Shown here piece by piece: positions 53,606-61,886 of a stretch of 64,000 nucleotides of DNA. This stretch comes from Maricaulis maris. GTDB lineage: Bacteria > Pseudomonadota > Alphaproteobacteria > Caulobacterales > Maricaulaceae. The notes below the pieces were generated by a model. That model made no database searches, was not told the origin of the DNA, and was given only the letters and a program-made list of their open reading frames with translations. A program made the position numbers and the translations under genes. The stretch covers positions 500,850 to 564,849 of the forward strand of contig NZ_RBIM01000003.1 in assembly GCF_003634045.1 (NCBI RefSeq). The letters run 5' to 3'. How positions within the stretch are numbered: position 1 is the first letter of the stretch; each line of letters opens with the position of its first letter.

Positions 53606-54394
53606 CTAGCGTTCAGGCGACACGGCGTCAGCGATCAGCGCCTCATAAGCATTACAGGTTCCGCGCGGTGTTTCGCCCCGCTCTGCAGTGTCCGCTCCGG
53701 CCCGCGCCTCTTCCACCAGATCGCCCAGCGCATCAGCGAACACACTCGACAAGTCCATGACATCCGCCAGATCGGTGAAGGCATCCGCCCCGTCGAGAAT
53801 TGTGGTCACACCACCGCCGGATGCGAGATGGTTTTGCGATGCCCAGCGGATGGCGGCGATCTGGCGTCCGTCCGCATCGAGTATCTCCGCCTCCACACCC
53901 AGCGCACCAATCCCGAGCGGGACACGCGGGTTGAAGGGCCCGGGAACGGCAACGCCGATCAGTCGCGACATGCCGGTAGTGGCGACATTATTGCGGCGGA
54001 TGCCGGTGACCGCAGCGATGACATCACCACGCTGAACCGGTGCGGTCCCCGGTTGGTGCCGGACCGGCTCGACGGAAAAACCGGCCCGGGCCAAGCGTTG
54101 ACAGAGATCGCGGGAGAGTTGCAGGCGGACATCGTCGAGCCGGGCCGGAGAAATATCCGGGTCGATATCGGCCGCCGGCGCCATGACGACTGGCGGCAGA
54201 TATAGCGTGGCCAATTGCGCCAGGGCTGCCGGATCGGCAAACTCCTCGACAGCCAGCAGGCGCCGTTCGCCGGCCACAAGATGCGCGCTCGACGACAGGG
54301 TTGTGGGGGTTTCGAAACTTGTCGAGCAGGCCGCGGTACCAGCCGCGAGCGTCAGCGGCAGCAGGCGCCGCATGATTGTGTTGAGTCTGAGCAT
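53606..54394 (-). CDS. Lipoprotein, possibly DUF3313-like
   Basis: A 262-residue protein with lipoprotein signal RRLLPLTLAAGTAACS, so it is anchored on a membrane in the envelope. The mature part has no catalytic motif I recognise; the pattern of DDVRLQLSRDLCQRLARAGFSV followed by GDVIAAVTGIRRNN and a later VEAEILDADGRQIAAI resembles the DUF3313 lipoproteins of unknown function, but this is tentative. MLRLNTIMRR at 54394 is the start; the frame opens 51 bases further upstream. Convergent with the CorC-like gene. Confidence 0.7.
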   Translation of the reverse strand: MLRLNTIMRRLLPLTLAAGTAACSTSFETPTTLSSSAHLVAGERRLLAVEEFADPAALAQLATLYLPPVVMAPAADIDPDISPARLDDVRLQLSRDLCQRLARAGFSVEPVRHQPGTAPVQRGDVIAAVTGIRRNNVATTGMSRLIGVAVPGPFNPRVPLGIGALGVEAEILDADGRQIAAIRWASQNHLASGGGVTTILDGADAFTDLADVMDLSSVFADALGDLVEEARAGADTAERGETPRGTCNAYEALIADAVSPER

Positions 54395-54457
54395 GATGCT
54401 GTCCCCGATGGCCGCGACGTACCTTGCATGTGAAGCGCGAGGCACGATACCTGCGAC

Positions 54458-54727
54458 TTATTCGACCGCCGCCTTCGCGCGGATCACCAGGGCATGCACC
54501 GGACCGGCCAGTTCGTCAGCCAATGCCTCATTGACCAGTCGGTGCCTGGCCACGCGTGTCAGGCCGTCAAAGCGGCTGGCGGTGATGTCGACGGTAAAAT
54601 GACTCTCGCCACCCGGACGGGCGCCGGCATGACCGGCATGGAGATGACTGTCATCGGTCACCGTCAATGCGCTCGGCGTGAAGACTTTTTGCAGCTTGGC
54701 CTCTATCCTGGCGGCAAGATTTTCCAT
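54458..54727 (-). CDS. BolA-family protein
   Basis: An 89-residue BolA-type protein. Typical features are the N-terminal helix (ARIEAKLQKVF), the HAGHAG loop and the RVARHRLVNEALADEL block. BolA proteins pair with monothiol glutaredoxins to handle Fe-S clusters and can bind DNA. The ribosome site GAGG lies seven bases before ATG 54727. It is divergent from a J-domain gene, as in many alphaproteobacteria, where cobS follows. Confidence 0.93.
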   Translation of the reverse strand: MENLAARIEAKLQKVFTPSALTVTDDSHLHAGHAGARPGGESHFTVDITASRFDGLTRVARHRLVNEALADELAGPVHALVIRAKAAVE

Positions 54728-54792
54728 TTTCACACCTCTTTGTTCATCGGCTTCATTGCCGCTTTACAGACGCATGACCATAATCGGGGATC

Positions 54793-55407
54793 ATGTCCGA
54801 AGCCTACAATTACAAACCGCGGTTCAAAGATATCCGCATCAAGCCGCCCAAGGACCAGCCGGCGCCGGAAGAGCGTGTCTGCGAATGGCCGGGCTGCAAG
54901 AAGCATGGCGACAGCCGCGCACCGAAAGCGAATGACCGGCTCAATGACTTCTACTGGTTCTGCCAGAGCCACGCCTCGGAATACAACAAGTCGTGGAATT
55001 TCTTCGAGGGCATGAGCGAGAATGCCGCCCAGTCCTTCCGCGAAAGTGCCGCCTATGGCCACCGTCCGACCTGGGGATGGAAGAACACCCATTCCGCCTC
55101 GGCCAAGGCCGCCAAGGCCAGCCGCGATTTTGCCGACGGTTTCAACGATCCCTATGGCATGTTCGGCGACCGCAAGGACCCGCACAAGGAAGCGCCGCGC
55201 GAAAAATCCATGGGCCGGCTGCAGACCAAGGCGCTGGAGACCATGTCGCTCGATCCGGATGTCGATCCGGCGACCGTGCGCAAGCGCTATGCCGAGCTGG
55301 TCAAACAATTCCACCCGGACGCCAATGGCGGTGATCGCTCGAGCGAGGAACAGCTGGGCCGCGTCATCGCCTCCTACCAGATCCTCAAAAGCGCCGGCAT
55401 GGCATGA
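54793..55407 (+). CDS. J-domain (DnaJ-like) protein
   Basis: A 204-residue protein with a C-terminal J domain (about 150-204), in which the HPD motif is in QFHPDANGGDRS at His174. The N-terminal 100 residues contain a Cys/His arrangement (CEWPGCKKHGDSRAPKANDRLNDFYWFCQSHASEYNKSW) that probably binds zinc. It would stimulate a DnaK-type chaperone on particular partners. This architecture next to bolA and cobS is conserved in alphaproteobacteria. Confidence 0.9.
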   Translation: MSEAYNYKPRFKDIRIKPPKDQPAPEERVCEWPGCKKHGDSRAPKANDRLNDFYWFCQSHASEYNKSWNFFEGMSENAAQSFRESAAYGHRPTWGWKNTHSASAKAAKASRDFADGFNDPYGMFGDRKDPHKEAPREKSMGRLQTKALETMSLDPDVDPATVRKRYAELVKQFHPDANGGDRSSEEQLGRVIASYQILKSAGMA

Positions 55408-55479
55408 CGCGGCTGAGCTAACGCTTTGTTTGCCTTCCGGGTCGATCCTGTGGCCGGGCAAATAATTTTGGGGCATTTC

Positions 55480-55899
55480 ATGTCGGACAATCCGGGCATT
55501 CCACTTCCGGTCAGGATTGCAACGCTCGGGCTGGCATGTCTTCCCATGCTGTATATGGGCCTGTGGTCGGCAATGATCATCGGCAGTTTTTCCGGCCTCT
55601 GGCACCCCAAGCTTGGCGATCTCGATATCGGCACCGCAATCCTGCGTTCAGACCCGATCGAAATCATCGGCTTTGCCGCAATGAGCGTTTGCTGGCTGGC
55701 GGGCCTGGTGTGTCTGGTGCTCAATCGCCGTGCCGCAATCCTGGCACTCGGCCTTGCCTGCCTCATCCACCTCGTGGTCTGGCTGAAAATCACGGACGGC
55801 CAGTATTATTCCGGACAGTTCGGCCTGATTGTGATCCTCATCGAAATGCTCGCCATCACCCTGGCCCACTTCACCACACGCGGCCGCCGCCTGATCTGA
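55480..55899 (+). CDS. Four-helix membrane protein of unknown function
   Basis: A 139-residue inner-membrane protein with four hydrophobic segments (around residues 10-35, 55-75, 80-100 and 110-130). No motif is recognised. It lies between the J-domain gene and cobS on the same strand. ATG 55480 (MSDNPGIPLP) has GGGG seven bases before it; the open frame starts 54 bases earlier. Possibly an unrelated insertion in the bolA-DnaJ-cobS order. Confidence 0.65.
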   Translation: MSDNPGIPLPVRIATLGLACLPMLYMGLWSAMIIGSFSGLWHPKLGDLDIGTAILRSDPIEIIGFAAMSVCWLAGLVCLVLNRRAAILALGLACLIHLVVWLKITDGQYYSGQFGLIVILIEMLAITLAHFTTRGRRLI

Positions 55900-56017
55900 G
55901 CCGCATACAGTCACCGCCATTGACTTGATGCGTCGGCAGGCGTGCGATACCCCGGTAGCGTCCGTTTATACGCACCGCAGCAAATGACGCGTGCGCCCAG
56001 CCATAAAGACCGGTTCG

Positions 56018-57004
56018 ATGAGCGATAGTTTCCCCCTTTCCGCGCCTGATGCCAAAGCCGATTGCAAGGAGCTGTTCGGCTTCGACCCCGGCTTTGACGT
56101 CGCCATGTTCTCGACGCCAGACGAGCACACCCCGATTCTCGATCCGGACTATGTGTTCGACCCGGCCACCACACGCGCCATCCTGGCCGGCTTTGCCTAT
56201 AACCGCCGGGTGATGATCCAGGGCTATCACGGCACCGGCAAGTCGACCCATGTCGAGCAGGTCGCGGCGCGCCTCAACTGGCCAATGGTCCGGGTCAATC
56301 TGGACAGTCATGTCAGCCGTATCGACATGGTCGGCAAGGACGCCATCGTGTTGAAGGACGGCAAGCAGATCACCGAATTCCAGGAAGGCATCCTGCCCTG
56401 GGCCCTGCAACGCCCGGTCGCCCTCCTGTTTGATGAATACGACGCCGGCCGCCCGGACGTGATGTTCGTGATCCAGCGCGTGCTGGAAGCCGCCGGCTCG
56501 CTGACCCTGCTGGACCAGACCAAGGTGATCCGGCCGCACCCCTATTTCCGCCTGTTCTCGACCACCAACACGATCGGCCTGGGCGATACGACGGGCCTTT
56601 ATCACGGCACGCAGCAGATCAATCAGGGCCAGATGGACCGCTGGTCCATCGTCGCCACGCTGAACTATCTGCCGCGCGAAACCGAAAACGCCATCGTGCT
56701 GGCCAAGATGAAATCGCTGGCCGGGTCGGAAGAGGGCCGCAAACAGGTCGCCGACATGGTCAAGGTCGCCGATCTCACCCGCGAAGCCTTCATCAATGGC
56801 GATATCTCAACCGTGATGAGCCCGCGCACCGTGCTCACCTGGGCCGAAAACCACCAGATTTTCGGCGATCTCGGCGCCGCCTTCCGCCTCACCTTCCTGA
56901 ACAAGTGCGACGAGCTGGAACGCCCAGTGATTGCCGAGATGTATCAGCGCGTGTTCGATGTGAACCTGCCGGAAGCGCCGGTGAAGAGTGTGAGCGCGGC
57001 CTAA
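56018..57004 (+). CDS. cobS: CobS-like AAA+ cobaltochelatase subunit
   Basis: A 328-residue MoxR-type AAA+ ATPase. Walker A is in [18 protein letters not shown] and Walker B in [15 protein letters not shown], and sensor and arginine-finger regions follow. With CobN and CobT it inserts cobalt into the corrin ring aerobically. CobT is at 61887-63785, so the two partners are separated by nearly 5 kb; normally they are neighbours. CobN is not in the window. In organisms without corrin synthesis, CobS/CobT pairs may serve other roles. Confidence 0.9.
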   Translation: MSDSFPLSAPDAKADCKELFGFDPGFDVAMFSTPDEHTPILDPDYVFDPATTRAILAGFAYNRRVMIQGYHGTGKSTHVEQVAARLNWPMVRVNLDSHVSRIDMVGKDAIVLKDGKQITEFQEGILPWALQRPVALLFDEYDAGRPDVMFVIQRVLEAAGSLTLLDQTKVIRPHPYFRLFSTTNTIGLGDTTGLYHGTQQINQGQMDRWSIVATLNYLPRETENAIVLAKMKSLAGSEEGRKQVADMVKVADLTREAFINGDISTVMSPRTVLTWAENHQIFGDLGAAFRLTFLNKCDELERPVIAEMYQRVFDVNLPEAPVKSVSAA

Positions 57005-57336
57005 CCCGCGCTCTCATCCACCTCAGCCGCGATCACCAACAATTCGCCGTCACGGCGCGTCACCGTGACCATCAGCGCTGCGCCCGGCTGGAACAGCTCG
57101 ATATCGACGCCCTCATCAACCGCAAACGGCATGACCATGGCGCCCATGCCCAGTTCCGGCATGGCTTCATGGCGCAGGAGCGTGGTGCGGGCGTCGGTGT
57201 CGACCGTGCGCACATCGGCAGAGACCACCGATTGTGCCGTCGTTTCGGCATCGGCCATGGCGTGACCGCCATGATGGCCGTGGTGATCGGCGCTGCCGGT
57301 GGCAAGCAGGAGGCTGGTGGCGAGAAGTGTGATCAT
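57001..57336 (-). CDS. CusF-like periplasmic copper-binding protein
   Basis: A 111-residue exported protein. The mature N terminus is His-rich ([12 protein letters not shown]), and a CusF-type beta-barrel follows with [20 protein letters not shown]; His and Met residues there fit Cu(I)/Ag(I) binding. It is the last gene of a three-gene run after the multicopper oxidase and a TolC-like gene, with a four-base overlap. It probably carries periplasmic copper to the oxidase or an efflux system. The stop overlaps the cobS stop by four bases. Confidence 0.85.
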   Translation of the reverse strand: MITLLATSLLLATGSADHHGHHGGHAMADAETTAQSVVSADVRTVDTDARTTLLRHEAMPELGMGAMVMPFAVDEGVDIELFQPGAALMVTVTRRDGELLVIAAEVDESAG

Positions 57337-58712
57337 GGCTGATGTCCTTGATGCGGGTTGGCGGAGGCCGGAGCGTTCGAAGCAGTCGTGTCGATGCCAT
57401 CGCGGCTGAGTTCATCGGCGCTGGCCGGGCGGGCCTCGCCCTCGGGATTGTCATACCAGCCCGGATCGCCATCGCCGGTCAGGCGGTCGCGAACCTTCAA
57501 TATGGTGAACATGCCGCCCATGGTGATGTAGTCGCGCGGGCCTCGGGCGCCGACCATGGGCAGGGAATTGTCCGGCACCGGCATATGGCCCATCTCGATG
57601 TGCTGGCCCATCTCGCCCATCCCGTCCTGACCCATCGTCATATAGGTGGGCAGGAGGGCGCCGACGGCGCGGTCGATGCGGCGGGCATTGACGCCCGTGA
57701 GATTGGGAATGCCATGGCCCATCTGGTTCATGACGTGATGGGTCATGTGGCAATGCATGGCCCAGTCGCCGGGATTGTCGGCGATGAATTCGACCGTGCG
57801 TGTCGACCCGGTCGGCACCAGCACGGTGGTGTCGGGATGGCGCGCCGAGACCGGGATCACGCCGCCATCGGTCTCGGTGATGGTGAAGGCATAGCCGTGC
57901 AGATGGATCGGGTGATGATCCATGGCCGAAAGATTGCCGAAGCGGATCCGAACCCGCTCGCCGCGCTGGGCGATGAGGGGCGAGGTGCCGGGATAGCAGC
58001 GCGCATTCATGGTCAGGATGTTGAAATCGCCCATCGCATTGGGATCGGGCCGTTCAGCCCCCGGGTGCAGCACCCATTCCGACAGCATGATGGCATAGTC
58101 GCGATCCGGGCGTGGCCCGGCCGGCTGGCGCGGATGAACCACGATCATCCCCATCATGCCCAGCGCCATCTGGGTCATCTCGTCATGATGGGAGTGGTAC
58201 ATGAAAGTGCCGTGCTGGCGGAAGGTCCACTCATAGACGAAGGTCTCACCCGGCAGGATAGCGCGCTGGTTGAGACCGCCCACCCCGTCCATGCCCGAGG
58301 GCAGGATGACGCCATGCCAGTGCACGGTCGTCGGGGCCGGCAGGCGATTGGTGACATAGACCCGCACCCGGTCACCCTCGACCGCCTCGATGGTCGGCCC
58401 GTGGGTGCGGCCATTATAGCCCCAGGTTTTCGCGTTGAGGCCGGGCGCGAAACTGTGCTCGACCTCTTCAGGGATGAGGTGGAAGACCTTCACCCCGTCG
58501 ACCAGTCGCCAGGGCAGTGAGGCGCCATCCGGTGTGACAACAGGCGTATAATCCCGGTCCGGCCGCCCCGGTGCATAATCGCGGTCATGCGCCACCGATG
58601 CGCTGTGGGCGGCGGCACGGACGGGTTGGGCCGTTGCGGACCCGCCAGCCAGGCCGGCCGCGGCAACCCCGGCACCGCCGGCAAGCAGGGCGTCGCGTCT
58701 GGAAATCGGCAT
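57333..58712 (-). CDS. Multicopper oxidase (CopA-like, copper resistance)
   Basis: A 459-residue oxidase exported by the Tat system (SRRDALLAGGAG). The copper ligand motifs are all there: TVHWHG, FMYHSHHDEM, HHPIHLHG and WAMHCHMTHHVMNQMGHG. A Met-rich tail part (MTMGQDGMGEMGQHIEMGHM) would bind extra copper. It should oxidise Cu(I) in the periplasm to less harmful Cu(II). It is translationally coupled by a one-base stop-start overlap with the upstream TolC-like gene and followed by the CusF-like gene. Confidence 0.92.
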   Translation of the reverse strand: MPISRRDALLAGGAGVAAAGLAGGSATAQPVRAAAHSASVAHDRDYAPGRPDRDYTPVVTPDGASLPWRLVDGVKVFHLIPEEVEHSFAPGLNAKTWGYNGRTHGPTIEAVEGDRVRVYVTNRLPAPTTVHWHGVILPSGMDGVGGLNQRAILPGETFVYEWTFRQHGTFMYHSHHDEMTQMALGMMGMIVVHPRQPAGPRPDRDYAIMLSEWVLHPGAERPDPNAMGDFNILTMNARCYPGTSPLIAQRGERVRIRFGNLSAMDHHPIHLHGYAFTITETDGGVIPVSARHPDTTVLVPTGSTRTVEFIADNPGDWAMHCHMTHHVMNQMGHGIPNLTGVNARRIDRAVGALLPTYMTMGQDGMGEMGQHIEMGHMPVPDNSLPMVGARGPRDYITMGGMFTILKVRDRLTGDGDPGWYDNPEGEARPASADELSRDGIDTTASNAPASANPHQGHQP

Positions 58713-60076
58713 CAGTGACCTCCCCCGGTCCGGCCAGTCGCTGCACCGCCCGGATCGGCCGCATCGATCATGACCGGCGAGCCGCCGGCGCGGATTTGCT
58801 GCAGGGATATGCGGGCCTCGTGCAGATCCATCAGGGCATCGACATAGGCCTGGCCAGTGCGCGTGCGCATCTGTACCGCAGCCATCAGATCAAACACCGA
58901 GACCTGCATCGCATTATACTGGCGCATCGTCGCATCCATCAAACGTTCGGTCGCCGGAAGGGCGTCGGTTTCGAGCTGGTCGATCCGGCTTGCCGCGAGA
59001 TCGGCGGCCGCCTGTGCGGCGCGGATCGCGGTGCGGATCTCGTGCACGAGGGCCGCATGCCGGTCGACCGCCTGACCGGCCCGCAGACGCGCGGCCGTGC
59101 GGCGGGCATCCCCCGTATCAAACACCGGCAGCGCGAATTCCACCGTCCAGCCGCGCGACCACTCGGCCTCCTCGCGTTCCCAGACTGCACCGATTTCAAC
59201 GTGCTCAAGCAGGCTGGCCCAGTTCTCCAGACCCGCCTCGCCGGCACTGGCCTCGACGCGCGAAGCGGCCGCCTGCAAGGGCAGGCTGGCGATCATCGCC
59301 TCGGCCGCGTCGAGTGCCAACTCGCGGGCCGGATCGAAAGTCGGCAAGCGCGTTGGCAGGCTGTCCTCGGGCAGGTCGACGCCCAATTGCCGAACGAGTG
59401 CCAGACGGGCCTGAACGGCGGCGTGGCGGGCATCGAGAAGGTCCAGCTCTGCCTGTCGCGCAAAGACCCGCTCGCGTTCCAGCTCAATCACCGGCGCATT
59501 GCCGGCCGCCCGCATTTCCTCAGCCACGACCAGGCTGGCCGTGGCGGCATCCCGAATGCGTTCCTGCAGGTCGAGGCGTTGGCGCGCTGCAATGGCGGCG
59601 ACCCAGGCCCGGCGGGTATCGGCGATGAAGTCGATTGTCGCCAGGACGGTGTCAGCCCGCTGTCCCTCATAGCGCTGCCGCGCTGCCTCGGCCCGCCAGG
59701 GTGTTGCCGCCAGGCCCAGAAGCGAGGCCCGCAAATCAACGTCCCAGACCCGGCCGTCACCGTGTCCGGGCAAGCTGACAGCCTCGACCACCGGATTGAG
59801 CGGACGCGAACGCTCGGCCCAATCGGCCCGCGCAATCCCCGCTTCGGCGAGCCGGGCCATCAATGTGTGATTATTGCCCAGGGCCAGACCGACTGCGGTG
59901 GTTTCGTCGAGCACTTCACCGGCCTCCGGACGGACGGCCGCAGGCAGCACTCCGAGGCGCGCCGCGACCTCGTCCATGACACCCGCCTGTTCGCGGGCCG
60001 GATCGACACTCATACAAGCCGTCACAGCAAACGTGCTGACGAGCACGGGAAGGATTTGCAGGCGTGGAAGCATCAT
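58712..60076 (-). CDS. TolC-family outer-membrane efflux lipoprotein
   Basis: A 454-residue outer-membrane-factor protein with lipoprotein signal ending FAVTAC, alternating long helices (for example ARQAELDLLDARHAAVQARLALVRQL) and two repeats typical of OEP/TolC. It probably serves copper efflux, but no inner-membrane pump or adaptor is in the window. The start is MMLPRL at 60076, just downstream of a CsoR operator. First gene of the copper run. Confidence 0.85.
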   Translation of the reverse strand: MMLPRLQILPVLVSTFAVTACMSVDPAREQAGVMDEVAARLGVLPAAVRPEAGEVLDETTAVGLALGNNHTLMARLAEAGIARADWAERSRPLNPVVEAVSLPGHGDGRVWDVDLRASLLGLAATPWRAEAARQRYEGQRADTVLATIDFIADTRRAWVAAIAARQRLDLQERIRDAATASLVVAEEMRAAGNAPVIELERERVFARQAELDLLDARHAAVQARLALVRQLGVDLPEDSLPTRLPTFDPARELALDAAEAMIASLPLQAAASRVEASAGEAGLENWASLLEHVEIGAVWEREEAEWSRGWTVEFALPVFDTGDARRTAARLRAGQAVDRHAALVHEIRTAIRAAQAAADLAASRIDQLETDALPATERLMDATMRQYNAMQVSVFDLMAAVQMRTRTGQAYVDALMDLHEARISLQQIRAGGSPVMIDAADPGGAATGRTGGGH

Positions 60077-60091
60077 GCCGCTTGCGGTAAC

Positions 60092-60108
60092 ATACCCCCT
60101 AGGGGTAT
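60092..60108. promoter_or_regulatory. CsoR-type operator
   Basis: ATACCCC-CTA-GGGGTAT is a G/C-tract palindrome with seven-base arms, the form bound by copper-sensing CsoR repressors. It lies between the divergent TolC-like gene (start 60076) and csoR (start 60118), so CsoR probably represses both without copper. Confidence 0.72.
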
Positions 60109-60117
60109 ACAAGCGGG

Positions 60118-60414
60118 ATGACAGATGTCCAGACACCCCTCACCCCGGCACGGGAGAAAAGCCTGAACCGCCTCAAACGCGTGGAAGGACAGGTGCGCGG
60201 GATCGCGCGGATGATCGAGGATGACCGCTATTGCATTGACGTGCTCACACAATTGTCAGCAGTGAAGTCGGCATTGGCGGCGGTGGAGGGTGAAATCCTC
60301 AAGGACCATGCCAGCCACTGCGTCACCCACGCGATCGAAAGCGGCGATGCCGGCGACCAGAAAGCCAAGCTGGACGAGCTGATCGGCCTTCTCGCCAAGC
60401 ACTACCGGTTATGA
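60118..60414 (+). CDS. csoR: CsoR-family copper-sensing repressor
   Basis: A 98-residue all-helical repressor. The copper ligands match CsoR spacing exactly: Cys39, His64 and Cys68 (C-x24-H-x3-C). Typical blocks are LNRLKRVEGQVRGIARMIEDDRYCIDVLTQL. Copper binding should release it from DNA and derepress the divergent copper genes. RcnR/FrmR relatives have other ligand sets. Confidence 0.92.
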   Translation: MTDVQTPLTPAREKSLNRLKRVEGQVRGIARMIEDDRYCIDVLTQLSAVKSALAAVEGEILKDHASHCVTHAIESGDAGDQKAKLDELIGLLAKHYRL

Positions 60415-60441
60415 TCCGGACCCGGCGACCCGGATGGTCGC

Positions 60442-61290
60442 CTATTGGAAGAAGCTCAAAATCACCCGCGGCGAGCGGTTGGCGATCTCAAGCGCCTGGA
60501 TGCCGAGTTGTTCGCGCACCTGAAGTGCCTGCAGCTTCGCGCTTTCGCGACCGAGATCGGCGTCGATGAGATTGCCGATACCGGCGCTGGTCACATCGAT
60601 CTGCTTGACCAGCAGGGTCTTCTGGATTTCCAGCGAGCGCAGCCCGACACCCAGTCGCGACACGGCAGACGTGACATCGGACATTGAGGTTTCGAACGCC
60701 GCCACATCAGCACTGGTTGGCTGGGTCGCGACAATCGAGTTGTCGCTTTGCGGCAGGTTGGCCGCCAGGCCGGCGTCAAAAATTCCGCCACCATCGGTCA
60801 GGTCTTCCGCCGCAATTGTCAGCGTGTCGCCGGGATTGGCGCCGATCAGCACCGCGAGATCCTCGCCGCCACTGCCCAGCAGGTTGAGATCGTTGAAACT
60901 GGCATTGTCGGCCAAACGGGTCGCCTGATTGCCCAGCTCGATAAAGTCAGTCATCAGGCTGCGCCAGCTCTGCTCGTCCAGCGTCGTGTCGGTGGCCGCG
61001 ACGAGCTTGGACTGCATTTCCACCATCAGATCGGAAATGCCCTCAGCGGCTGCCAGCGCGGTCTCGACCACACCGGTACCCAGATCGATGGATGTGAGGG
61101 CGCTGCCACGGGACTCATTGTCCGTGCGCATGACCTGGGCCATCGCCCAGACCGTGCCATTATCACTGGCACTGCCTACCTTGAGCCCCGTCGCGATCCG
61201 GTCGTGCACTTTGGCACTTTCCGATTGCAGCATGCTCATATGCTGCAGCGCGGAGTTCACGGCGGCCATGGAATGGACCGAAAAGGTCAT
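60442..61290 (-). CDS. Flagellin, orphan
   Basis: A 282-residue flagellin with the usual D0/D1 helical ends: an N-terminal MAAVNSALQHMSMLQ...RIATGLKV stretch and a C-terminal QVREQLGIQALEIANRSPRVILSFFQ. The short variable centre is typical of alphaproteobacterial filaments. No other flagellar gene is near, so it is an orphan subunit beside the copper locus. ATG 61290 (MTFSVHSMAAV) is the start; the frame opens 42 bases upstream. Caulobacter-type bacteria do use several flagellins at separate loci. Confidence 0.88.
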   Translation of the reverse strand: MTFSVHSMAAVNSALQHMSMLQSESAKVHDRIATGLKVGSASDNGTVWAMAQVMRTDNESRGSALTSIDLGTGVVETALAAAEGISDLMVEMQSKLVAATDTTLDEQSWRSLMTDFIELGNQATRLADNASFNDLNLLGSGGEDLAVLIGANPGDTLTIAAEDLTDGGGIFDAGLAANLPQSDNSIVATQPTSADVAAFETSMSDVTSAVSRLGVGLRSLEIQKTLLVKQIDVTSAGIGNLIDADLGRESAKLQALQVREQLGIQALEIANRSPRVILSFFQ

Positions 61291-61440
61291 CCTGCCGACA
61301 CTCGCCACCATCTTGCCGACCCGCCTTGGCATTTTTGCCTATACGGGTCCGTCGGCCAGTTTTCCACGATTGGGTTAGCGAGAAGTTGACGGCCACGCCC
61401 CGATCAAGGCCGTCTTTCAACAGGCCGACCCGTCCGGGTA

Positions 61441-61713
61441 TCAGCCGCCATGCTTGGTCGGCGAAGCCGGTGCGGCCTCCCCGTCACGCTCCAGCGTTTC
61501 AAGGGCCAGTGAGACCTGGCGGACAATCGCCGGCGTACCGCCAGGCATCCCCTCCTCGACCGCAACCGCCTCTTCATTTGCGTCATGTTCCCAACGGCGC
61601 AGGATCTCGATTTTCTGGGCGCGGCTCAGATCGCGGCACGCCAGGACACCGTCAGGCGTCGCGAAGGCATCGGCCGGGTCGAGCAATGCGTTTTGATAGT
61701 CGGTTTTCAGCAT
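61441..61713 (-). CDS. Small conserved protein of unknown function
   Basis: A 90-residue soluble protein, starting MLKTDYQNALLDPADAF, with the segment ACRDLSRAQKIEILRRWEHDANEEAVAVEEGM, probably a helix pair. The pattern is familiar from short unnamed alphaproteobacterial proteins, but no function is known. ATG 61713 has GGAG eight bases upstream. It lies between the flagellin and cobT genes. Confidence 0.65.
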   Translation of the reverse strand: MLKTDYQNALLDPADAFATPDGVLACRDLSRAQKIEILRRWEHDANEEAVAVEEGMPGGTPAIVRQVSLALETLERDGEAAPASPTKHGG

Positions 61714-61886
61714 CAGCCTTACTCCTGTCATCTGCCAGCCGACAACGGGTCGGCATCCTTACACCAGGCTGGCACTGCCTCGCCTGTAATTGATATGAAA
61801 CGCCCGAGCGGGCCAGCCGTTCCGAGCTGTGGTTTTTGCGGCCGTGGGTGCTCGCAATTCGGCGTGAATGAATTACCCTTGCTGCC

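Noticed and set aside
55900..56017. Cobalamin riboswitch before cobS
   Set aside because: The 118-base gap is short and contains none of the conserved B12-box elements.
61291..61440. Sigma-54 promoter before the flagellin gene
   Set aside because: TGGCATTTTTGC on the plus strand resembles it, but the GG-to-GC distance is too short and the orientation is wrong for the flagellin gene.
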